Positions 21,213 through 33,200 of a stretch of 64,000 bases of DNA are shown here, piece after piece (the stretch's first letter is position 1; every line of letters starts with the position of its first letter). The stretch lies in assembly GCA_963669155.1 (NCBI GenBank), contig OZ022596.1:10040353-10104352 (forward strand), read 5' to 3'. This DNA comes from Arbacia lixula. Its lineage: Eukaryota > Echinodermata > Echinoidea > Arbacioida > Arbaciidae. The notes below the pieces were generated by a model, which was not told the DNA's origin, did no database searches, and saw nothing but the letters and a program-made list of their open reading frames with translations. The position numbers and the translations under genes were made by a program.

Positions 21213-24200
21213 CTGTAATGCCACATGCATGGAATATTTATACGGTTGGACAACAAAATGGGGGAATCGTCAGGTTTCCTAGATTACATAATCATGTACA
21301 ATCATGAAGTTCCGCAATGGCATATATACATGGGCGATAACAGGATTTCTGAATGACATCTACATGTGCGATCACATGGTTCCTAAATGGCATATATATT
21401 GGTAATCCTAAGGTTCCTGAATGACATGTAAATTGACAATCATTATGTTCCTAAATTGCATCTATATGGACAATCATAAGGTTCCCAAATGGCATGTACA
21501 TGGACAATCATAAGGTTCCTAAATAGCATATACATTGACAATTATAAGGTTTCTGAATGACATATACATGGGCGATCATAAGGTTCCTAAAATGACATAT
21601 ATATTAACATTCATGTTCCTAAATGGCATATACATTGACAATCATAAGGTTGGTAAATTGAATACACATGGTCATCTTCTAGTCTCAAATACCTATGTCC
21701 TATACCGGAGATCGAACTGACTACACAACATGTCCGGGTGCCTCTGCGCGGTGTATCATGTGTCGTTCAATATTGCGGTTTGGAACGATAGGCCAACACA
21801 TTCTTTGAAAGGGCGTAAATTAAAAAGGTACCATAAACACACATACGTGTCTGATCTAACGTTGGAGACGGGATTCAATGATAAAGAGTTATTACCTTTT
21901 GCTAGTTCTGCGGCAGATTCTGTTGGTGCTTCGGTGGTGGTTGTTGGTGGTAGAGCTTTGGTCGTTGTTAGCGGGGCTGCAGTGGTCGTTGGTGGCGGGA
22001 CTTTAGTGGTGGTCGGTGGTTGGGAACCGGTGGTTGATGATAGTAAAACACCTGTGATTGATGGTGGCAAAGAGTCGGTGGTCGACCGTGACAAACCTTC
22101 AGTGGTTGTGGGTGGTCGAGCTCCGGTTGTAGTTGGTGGCAAAGCTTCGGTGGTTGTCGGTGTTGCTAAATCTCCGGTTGTTGTCAACGACCCGGCGACA
22201 TTGGTCATCGATAGTGACGTTTCAGTGGTGGTCGGTGGCCGGGCTTTACTATTCGTGAGTAGTACGACTTTATTGGTTGTCGCTGGCAGAAGGTCATATG
22301 GTTTCGGAGATAGGGCTTCAGTGCTGTTCGTGGGTAGTAGTGTCTCCTGTGGAGTCAATGGTATTGGTCCAAGGGTCGGCGGTGCTTGCTTCTCCGTAGT
22401 CAGTGGAAAAGTATCACTTATATGCATGTCAGTTGTATTGGTTGTCGTTGATTGGAGCCTTTCGTTTGTTTCCATTGTTCGTGTTTCGTTTTTCGTGACT
22501 GAATTTGATACGTTTGTTCTCGTTGATATTGTAAAATTTGATGGTAGCGTCGAATTTGCTTCAGGATTTTTTTCAGAACTATATGAAGGATGTGTCGTAG
22601 AATGTGGCGTATTTAGTGATGAGTGCGTTTTGGCAGGAGTTGGTGGTCTGTGTATTGAAGTATTTGGCCTTTGATGTGTTGAAGGGTTTGGTGCTTGGTG
22701 AGTTATAGAATTTGGTGCTTGGTGCGTTATAGAATCTGGTGCTACTTGCGTTATAGGTTCTAGTGCTACGTAGGATTTACGATCTGGTGCTACGCGTGTT
22801 ATAGGATCAGGTGGTTGGTTTGTTGTAGGATTTGGTGCTTGGTGTGTTATCGAATTTGTTGCTTGGTGCGAAACAACATTTGGTGCTTGGTGTAATATAG
22901 AATCTGGTGCTACGTGCGTTATATGATTTGGTACTACATGTGTTGTAGGATCTGGTGCTACGTGTGTTATATGATCTGGTGCTACGTGTGTTATAGGATC
23001 TGGTGCTAGGTGTGTTATAACATCTAGTGCTACGTGTGTTGCAGGATTTGGTACTTGGGAAGTTGTAGGATTTGGTGCTTGGTGTTTTACATGATTTGGT
23101 GCTAGATGTGTTACAGGATTTGTTGCTTGGTGTGTTAAAGGATCCGATGGTACCTGTGTTATAGGATTCGTTCCATGGTGTGTTATAGGATCTGGTGGTT
23201 GATGTGTTGCAGGATTTGGTCTTAGGTGGGTTACAGGATTTGGTGCTTCGTACGAAACAACTTTTGGTGGTTGGTACGAAACAACATGTGGTGCTGGATA
23301 TGAAACAACATTTGGTGCCTGGTGTGAAACAACATTTGGAGCTAGGTGTGTTACAGGATTTGGTGCTTGGTGTGTTACAGGATTTGGTGCTTGGTGTGTA
23401 ACAGGATTTGGTGCTTGGTGTGTTACAGGATTTGGTGCTTGGTGTGTTACAAGATCTGGTGCTTGGTGTGTAACAGGATTTGGTGCTTGGTGTGTTACAG
23501 GATTTGGTGATAAGGGTGTTACAGGATTTGGTACTAGGTTTGTTACAAGATCTGGTACTTGGTGTGTAACAGGATTTAGTGTTTGGTGTGTTATAGGATG
23601 TGGTTTCTGGTGTGTTACTGGATTTGGTGCTTGGTCTCTTTCAGGATCTGGTGGCTGGTGTGTTGCAAGATTTAGTGCTTGGTGTGTTATAGAATCATGT
23701 TCTAGTAGTGTTATAGGTTCCGTTGTATGGTGTGTTGCAGGATCTAGTGGTTGGTGTGTTGCAGGATTTGGTTCTTGGTGCGAAACAACATTTGGTGCTA
23801 TATGTGTTACAGGATTTGTTGCTTGGTGTGTATGAGGATCCGGTGGTAAGTGTGTTATAGGATTTGTTCCATGGTGTGTTATAGGATCTGGTGGATGATG
23901 TGCTGCCGGATTTGGTGCTTGGTGAATTGTATGATTTAATGCTTGGTGTGTTACAGGATTTGGTCCTAATTGGGTTACAGGATTTGGTGCTTGGTGTGTT
24001 ACAAGGTTTGGTGCTTGGTGTGGAATAGGATTTGGTGCTTGGTGTGTTACAAGATCTGGTGCTTGGTGTGTAACAGGATTTGGTGCTTGGTGTGTTACAA
24101 AATCTGGTGCTTGGTGTGTAACAGGATTTGGTGCTTGGTGTGTTACAGGATTTGGTGATAAGGGTGTTACAGGATTTGGTACTAGGTTTGTTACAAGATC

Positions 24201-27200
24201 TGGTACTTGGTGTGTAACAGGATTTAGTGTTTGGTGTGTTATAGGATGTGGTTTCTGGTGTGTTACTGGATTTGGTGCTTGGTCTCTTACAGGATCTGGT
24301 GGTTGGTGTGTTGCAGGATTTGGTGCTTGGTGTGTTACAAGATCTGGTGCTTGGTGTGTAACAGGATTTAGTGTTTGGTGTGTTACAAAATCTGGTGCTT
24401 GGTGTGTTACAAGATCTGGTGCTTGGTGTGTAACAGGATTTGGTGCTTGGTGTGTTACAAAATCTGGTGCTTGGTGTGTAACAGGATGTGGTGCTTGGTG
24501 TGTTACAGGATTTGGTGATAAGGGTGTTACAGGATTTGGTACTAGGTTTGTTACAAGATCTGGTACTTGGTGTGAAACAGGATTTAGTGTTTGGTGTGTT
24601 ATAGGATGTGGTTTCTGGTGTGTTACTGGATTTGGTGCTTGGTCTCTTACAGGATCTGGTGGTTGGTGTGTTGCAGGATTTAGTGCTTGGTGTGTTACAA
24701 GATCTGGTGCTTGGTGTGTAACAGGATTTAGTGTTTGGTGTGTTACAAAATCTGGTGCTTGGTGTGTTACAAGATCTGGTGCTTGGTGTGTAACAGGATT
24801 TGGTGCTTGGTGTGTTACAAAATCTGGTGCTTGGTGTGTAACAGGATTTGGTGCTTGGTGTGTTACAGGATTTGGTGATAAGGGTGTTACAGGATTTGGT
24901 ACTAGGTTTGTTACAAGATCTGGTACTTGGTGTGTAACAGGATTTAGTGTTTGGTGTGTTATAGGATGTGGTTTCTGGTGTGTTACTGGATTTGGTGCTT
25001 GGTCTCTTACAGGATCTGGTGGTTGGTGTGTTGCAGGATTTAGTGCTTGGTGTGTTATAGAATCATGTTCTAGTAGTGTTATAGGTTCCGTTGTATGGTG
25101 TGTTGCAGGATCTAGTGGTTGGTGTGTTGCAGGATTTGGTTCTTGGTGCGAAACAACATTTGGTGCTAGATGTGTTACAGGATTTGTTGCTTGGTGTGTA
25201 TGAGGATCCGGTGGTAAGTGTGTTATAGGATTTGTTCCATGGTGTGTTATAGGATCTGGTGGATGATGTGCTGCCGGATTTGGTGCTTGGTGAATTGTAT
25301 GATTTAGTGCTTGGTGTGTTACAGGATTTGGTCCTAATTGGGTTACAGGATTTGGTGCTTGGTGTGTTACAAGGTTTGGTGCTTGGTGTGGAATAGGAGT
25401 TGGTGCTTGGTGTGTTACGGGATTTGGTACTTGGTGTGATACAGGATTTGGTGCTTGGTGTGATACAGGATTTGGTGCTTGGTGTGATACAGGATTTGGT
25501 GCTTGGTGTGATACAGGATTTGGTGCTTGGTGTGATACAGGATTTCGTGCTTGGTGTGATACAGGATTTGTTGCTTGGTGTGATACAGGATTTGGTGCTT
25601 GGTGTGATACAGGATTTGGTGCTTGGTGTGTAATAGGATGTGATTTCTGGTGTGTTACTGGATCTGGTGGTTGGTGTGTTGCAGGATTTGGTGCTTCGTC
25701 TGTTACAGGATTTGGTGCTTGGTGCGAAACAACATTTACATGAATTCCTGCTCGATGTGTCACACGATTTGGTGCTTGGTGTGTCACATGATTAGGTGTG
25801 TGGTGTGTAACAGGATTTGGTGCTTGGTGTGTTACGGTATTTGGTGTTTGATGTCGTACAGGGATCCGTGTTTGATGTGTTACAGAATTTGGTATTTGGT
25901 GTACTAAATGATTTGGTGTTTGGTGTGTTACAAGAACTAGTGTTTGGTGTTTTACATAATTTGGTGTTTGGTGTCTTACATGACTTGGTGCTTCGTGTGA
26001 TACATGATTTGGTGCTTGGTGCGTAATACGATCTGGTGATTGGTGTGTTACAACCTTTGGTGCTGAGTGCGAGGTAGGGTGTGGTTCTTTGTGTGTTCTT
26101 TGATCTGGTGCTTGGTGCGTAACAATATTTGGTGCTGACTGTGAGGTAGAATGCTGTTCTTGATCTTGTGTTTGATACGCAGCAATATCTGGTACTTGGT
26201 GTGTTACAAGGTCGAATGCTTGGTGTTTCACGCGATTAGGTGGTATAGGTGCTATGTTTGTCACAAGATTATCTGTAGGTCCTTTTTGTCGTAGTTTAAT
26301 TTTGTTCAATTTTCTTGATGGTGCTGTCCTAGGATTGGCTGTTGGTTGGGTTCTCGAATTTAACGAAATGTGGGTTTCAGAAACTGGTAATGATTGTTCT
26401 TCATGATTTCTTTTCTGTCCTGTTGACCAACTCAGTGATGTAAATGATTCAGTGTTAGTGATTGGTGCTTGCGTACTTTTTCGTTGTTGGTTGTCCGTAG
26501 TCATCCTTATTATTTTTCGTCTAGTCGGGTCTGAATTCTGGAGAACTGTGAAGAAATGTATTTACCCTTAACGTGCCATTGGATTATTTAACAAAAACAA
26601 ATCCTTAAAGTACCAAATGTCTGCCACATGAATGGCTGAATCCTTTTTTTTTTTCAAAACTACTTTAAAGTACACATCGGATTGTAAAAAAAAAACTTTA
26701 ATACGTGAAATCAGTATGATTAAATGTTATTTTTCATGAAACTGCGCTAAATCGTTCGGTAACGAAATGGAAAATTCACTATTTACATTAAACCAAACAC
26801 CTATTGTAAGATTTGCATTGGCCGGGTACATTAGAACATGGACGTGTCTGTTGTGTTACAGTTTTGTGTACTTTTAATGAAAGTATTGCGTATTAATTTA
26901 ACTAAAAATGATGATAAAATAATGCAGTCGTCGTAGGATATGTAATGTTATTTGGTTAGTGAAGAAATCTATAATCAAAATCATTTGGAGTTATAAACAC
27001 TTACCAGTATTTACAACGGTGCATTTCATATAATTATAATCTCTTTATAATCGCTTTAGATCAGTTTAAAGAAAATATTGTTAAGTTGTTTATCGTTATC
27101 CTGTATTGCCATGAATCGTTGTCGGATGAATTGTAACTAGTTTTTTAGCCTGATTTTCAGACTCTTGGGCATTTTCTTGGCGGAACTAAACTTATCATGC

Positions 27201-30200
27201 TCAATCCCTCTTCCGGCTCGCCCAAACATTTGGAACGGAGGGAGAAAAGAGGAAAATGAAAGAGATACAAGCTTTCTGAGCACTAAACGCTAAGTGTATG
27301 TTTGAATTAAAAATGTCTATAGAGTGCCTACGTTGTGTCGTCATATTCGCGTTATGCACGTTTCTGGTTCTTAACAGCGACAACCAAATGAAATTCACTT
27401 GTACGACATTGTCTAGCGGACTACAGTCGGGCACTCTTAGTGAAATATCCTCCTTTGATCATCCTCGTTTGCTAAACCGACATAGTTTAGAACCAGTTGT
27501 TTTGACCACATGCACGATATGACGTCACACTTCGGTATTCTACAGATAAATTCCCACCCCTGCGACTCACCTACTCGTTCACTAAATACTTTGAAGTCTG
27601 TGATGATGTCGCTGAGCTCATACGCATGACCACCAACACTCATAAGGCTGGTCGTCAACGTAGAGGGCGCGCTAATGTTTTGCATATCGATCGAGCCGAC
27701 AACACCTCGTTCGCTGTCCACCCAGAAGATGACGTCATTATACACTGCGACTTGGGTTGGAAGAATGATCTCTGAAGAAAGGTTGGCGATTATGCGTCTC
27801 TCTAGTGACGTCACGCTGAGTGACTCCACCAGTCCAAGCTCGTCAATCCAGTACAGGTGGTCATCTGGATATCAAGAAACGTTCTACCCATAATGCACCG
27901 CACAGCAACATCCAGTCAGAGCCACTATACACAGAGTTTGGCCAACACGGGTTTAAATAAGTAGCGACATGGCGCATAATTTTTCTTTGCTTGCCCAACA
28001 GAGCAACACGAACCTTGTTGCTTCATATTGAAACCTAGTTAGCCAAACTCTGTGTATACGTGTAAATGGGTCTGTATACAGTAAAGGGATATTTTTTGGC
28101 ACAACCGATTCATTTGAAATTATGTCCACATTATATATTGAATATTGATTGTTGAGTTTCCTCCAAAATAACTTCAGCTAAAATCCTGCTCTAAATGTTC
28201 AATATTATATTTCGAAACCAAGCCTGTACATATTTGCCATATCACAGTGGTAACAGTACAGACGAGTGTATTTCAAACTCGTCTGTCCCGTTACCAAGGT
28301 GTTGTGGCAAATTTGTACAGGGCAAATTTTCTGAAGCGTACAGAACCTTGTAAAGTGCAAATCAATACATTTCTTTGATATGTTATTATTATTGGCTGGT
28401 TTATTTAAGATACACACAAATAATTGGAAATTAAGAGATTTAGAAAATGTTACCGTAAATGTAACAGAAATGTACCCATTACTGTGGACAGGCCCAAATG
28501 GCTCTGTATTCAGATATTGTGTGCAATCGCACCGACCTCCGGTCTCATACACTAATAGTTGACGCCAGAAGTGGGTATGTCTACACAAAATACCTGGATG
28601 TCACTAAGCGACAACTTTACCCTATATATTTGAGGCACGGAGAAATGCCAGAGACTTCGTCATACATAGGTAAGTTCCGCTTATGTCTTTGTAAAAGAGC
28701 TAACGTTGTGTTACCCCACTAGCGCCCTCTGCGGCCAAACACTCCGTCCTTCGGATAGGACGTTAAAGACAGCCAGTCCCTTTTTCAGATCACCACAAAA
28801 CCATCGACACATTGGCAAAACATATAGAGAAGTGTTAGCAAGCTCTATATTCACAATTTGAAACTGATACGTAGTGTAAAATTCAAATAATGCACGTAAA
28901 CAACGTCTGATTAATAGTCTTTACCTCAGGCTCTTAGCAGTTTGTGTTGAAATATCTGCTTTATTGATTAATCTGTTAATTAAATCTTAAAACGCTTTAT
29001 GAAAAAAATTATTCTATGGAAGGAATCATCTCCACAGTTTGGTAGTTACTCGTAAAATGAGGATTTCACACACGCATAATAACCACATAGATACTGTAAC
29101 AAAGACTAATACTTTTTTCGTAGTACGAAAAAGTCGGTTTGAAATTTAACGGCTGAAATTTTTTACATATACAGGAAGCTTCAACATGCTATATTTTTAG
29201 AAATGGTCTTGAATCACACTTTCTTCAATTTACGATCGTGATAGACGATTTCAAATTTTAAGCTTGCAAAAGGGACGGACAATCTTTAAATATAGGCCCC
29301 TGTATAGAGGCCGCTCATTTCATGTGCGTTAATGACCGTACTTTACTTCTCGATTACGAGCAAGGGTGAACATCCGGTGGAGTGGACAGAAAACCTATAG
29401 TGGAACGCGATTGACAGATGCTGACACCTCCTGGCTCACCCCCTTCGAGGCTGCGCAGCCTTAAATAGCATCGCGCAGGTATTCTGAGCGCCATACGAAA
29501 TAGGATATATCATGACAGATAATGTCCCACTCAAAAGGTTTACTACCTTCTGGCGCTAAGCCTCAAGGTCAATAATGCGCTATCGGCATTTACTAACAAT
29601 ATTCCGCCTACTTTGACGAAAGGAAGTAATGAACAAGAATTGTTTTTTTGTAAATGGATAAAATGTGTCGGTGATTAGCATTTGCATGAATACAATAACA
29701 CATGTTCGATGAAAAATAAAATTCCGATTCGGCGTGCATGTACGGATTGCTTAGTACAATCTAAAAAGTTATAAACATTTCAACGATTTGGCACTTGCCC
29801 TCACTTTGTCAAAGTAAGTCAGTAGTATTATGTTGACTTAACACCCCGTCACCCCACCTTAGCGCCCCCATCTTCACAACCCTTACCCCTCGCTCCACAA
29901 ACACACACACACACGCACATAAACACACACACACAACCTCACATACTCCATAGCGTCCTACTTTAGGGTAGTTTTAGCGAATTGCCATTTGCTTCCTTTT
30001 GTAAAAGTAAGGCAGTAGAATTCTGTTGGCATAACAACCCGCCATGCCGCCCTAGCGCCCCCCCCCCCTGCACACACATACAACCTCACATACTCTTCCA
30101 AGACCTACCCTGCGGATTGAAGAACAATGACGTTACTTGTGCCCGCGTTTCCGCCATCCTTTCGATGTCCGAGCCGTCCAGTGCAGCGCGCACGATCACG

Positions 30201-33200
30201 GATAACTGCGACCAGTACAGATACCTTGGATATTAGAGGAAGGGAAAGAAGGCGTTTGCAAATGGATATAGGTAGTAATCATTTATTCTTTCACTCCTTC
30301 AATAACTCAGCCATCAATTGTAACTACCGTGGTGACATCGCTGGACAGCCAATCAAGCTCAAGGTTTCCATAGAAGTTGCCATTGATAGCAAAGTTACCA
30401 TCAATGGTAAGTTTTAAAAGGTAGGGCCCATTATGCTTCCTTTTAGCAATGTACAATCAGCAGCATCTTTCAGACCACAGTAGGCCTCTAACATGTTGCC
30501 TGGACCACGTTAACCCTTTTGTTGCCATATAAAGTGCTGCTCTATGGAATTTGTGTACATTACTTTTGACTCAATGCACACACGGCACTTAAACCGTTCA
30601 TTGCAAATGAGGGATATAACACCGACCATATTTATTTTATGTTGCATTCACTAATTCATATCGAATATATCCTTCCTTTGTGTACACAATCATTACAAAC
30701 ATATAGATATATAATATAGAGAAGCATCTTGCAAACCAAATTATATTACACAATTAAATGTATGGCAATCAGAAATATCAAATATTTGTATTAATATATC
30801 CTTTCGAAACGCAGATAAAGGGTATTTGAAAAATCGACATGAAGTAATGTGGAATAGTATGACACAGTCCGAAAATGCCAATTCTTCCTATCGCATATAG
30901 CTGTCCGAATCTAAACGCGTGTGGCGCTCAAATTATTTTACCTTTAATTCTTGGGATATGAACTTCATGTTCACGAACACAGTACTGCACGAACAGTATA
31001 TAGCCATCGTCTTGCTTGTGTCTTTTCATTCTTTCATTAGTCCATCCACAATCAATGTTGAGGTAGGCAAAAACATCGCCGTGAGTGATTTGTGGTATTT
31101 TTTTGAAGTCCTTCGTCCATGCAACAACCATTCCGTTTTAACATTACGAGGTTTACCAAGGTCGAAATTACAGATTCTATGCATTATTGCGTGAATTAGA
31201 TACGTACTAGACTCTTACCGGAAGTATACGTCCCAAGAGCAATAGATCACATATCGGTTTCGCGAGGTGATATCGCTTGATATCGGTTATATGCGATAGG
31301 GCGAATTGACGATCGAGATTGCTGGTCATTTCTGATCGAAAGCACTATATTCAGTAAACGGGTTTGACTGAAACAGTATGTTTATTCTCGAGACCTTCTC
31401 CGGACAAACGGATTAAAGGAAACATAGTCATATGAATACTAATCTCATTTTTTTTTTTAAGTTTGGATTTTACATGTCCAACAGCCTGGAACTCCGGGGT
31501 AAAATGGCGGTAGGAGTATGACGTCATAACTCTGTAATTGATTATTTTCCTGTGCATATCCAGACTTCAACAACCACCTTAATCCTTCTACAAAACTCAC
31601 CCGCGGTACCCGTCACAGTTGGTGGCGTGTACGGGCCGATTCAGTGTAACGTGTGTCATGACGTCACTTGGGTCATCAATGCTCATGGATCTGAGTTGAT
31701 GAGTACCGCTCTCAAACCAAATAAGTCTGCGTGAATACTCGTTAAAGACTAGCGAGCACGGAGCTGCATGGTGTAAGAGAAGGGAGATATAAGGCGAAGC
31801 TTAAGTCAGGTCTCCATGTAGTCCAGATACTGGCCGTATTTTATCGAACGCTTATTCTTCCATACACAAATACGACACTGATTCACATAGTACACACACC
31901 GCGCCAGACCACTGATTGCGCGACTCCACGAATCTGTCCGCCCGGAGAAAAATCCTGAGAAAGTGGAGGGCAGACAAATACATCTAGTTGTGCGTGTCCG
32001 CAATGCGTATACGTATACAGCGCTTGAACTAAACCGTCCAGGCAGTGGACTAGTCTCCATGCCGCATATTCACGGAAAAGACGTCACAAAATACACCACG
32101 GAGTGCATATTTGCAGTCATATCCACTTCCGGTCTCGCGTATTGTTGTATGGCACGTGAAGTGCGAATGACTGCAAACTAGCGCTGTGTGTGGTGCGTTG
32201 TGGGACCACGTTGTCAAATGAGCGGTATGGATAATTCAGACCTTACCCGCGCAATTTTATTCATATATTTTTTATTCATATTAGTACCTGTAGACCCTTA
32301 CATTTGAAATGTTTTTTGCTAACACCGCCAACTTATCAGCACAATCAAATTAATGCTGTAGGCATAAATGTTTCTTGTTAAATCATGAATGTAAAGGGAA
32401 CGCACATATTACTGTTAAACTCACCTACATGTTCATGTGGGGCGAAGCCTTAGAAGATAAACTGGAAAGTAGTTTCTCTTGTAAAGCTGAATTTATGTTT
32501 TAAATCACTGTTGACTCTCATATTTCGCAAATTTGACCCGTTTGCCATTGATCATGGTTCATGCACATGTTTTGAGAAAGTTGTTTTGTCTGCAAAAGAA
32601 ACTACATTGCACGGTGTTTTAAAACTGGGTTTATCTCAAGCAGAAATGCTTCGCCCTCTTTAACTGTTTTCAACCTGTGGATAACAGCAAATTACTGTCT
32701 AAATAAACAAGCTCTAGTCGCTGTTAAACCTTTCAGTGCCAAATGAACTGCTATTACATGGGATATGTGTGTATGACTTGGGGAAAATGACACTTGGCAT
32801 ACAAAGAGTTAAACCTGTCGTCATCGCGTATCGACATATGTTCTTATTATATTTCATTTTGCAATTTCTTCGGTATAATAAATATTGTTACTGGTATGTA
32901 GAAGCTAGGTGATGGTTCAATGCAAGGTATCTATTTCATCCTTTATTGTAGGCCTACCAGACAAAAGCTGGTTCATGACCTCCAACCAATCAAGTTACAG
33001 GATTGTCAAGATGAGAAAAGTAATGTTTGATGTACAATTTGATACAATGATGGAAACAAGCATAAGGGCCAGACTCGACTAGCACTTTTGGTATTTCTTG
33101 TTCCTTATTGGCAACGCCTATACATTATTGTATAAGTTCATCTATACTCAAATATCTATGATAATTTTTGTTTTATATCTGTTAAGATTTTACATTGTTG

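Noticed and set aside
21730-22674. 314-codon plus-strand ORF (Val/Gly-rich)
   Set aside because: It is the antisense of the Thr/Pro-rich end of the giant exon. Low-complexity codon use keeps both strands open.
23195-26026. Several plus-strand ORFs with LVLGVLQD-type or WCLVCYRI-type repeats
   Set aside because: They are antisense readings of the 24-bp coding repeat and lack starts, splice sites or conserved neighbours.
22660-26250. Regular short repeats as a possible CRISPR array
   Set aside because: The repeats are contiguous with no spacers, lie in an open reading frame, and the genome is eukaryotic.
31806-32060. 84-codon minus-strand ORF
   Set aside because: It lies in a dispersed repeat also present at 49863-49987.
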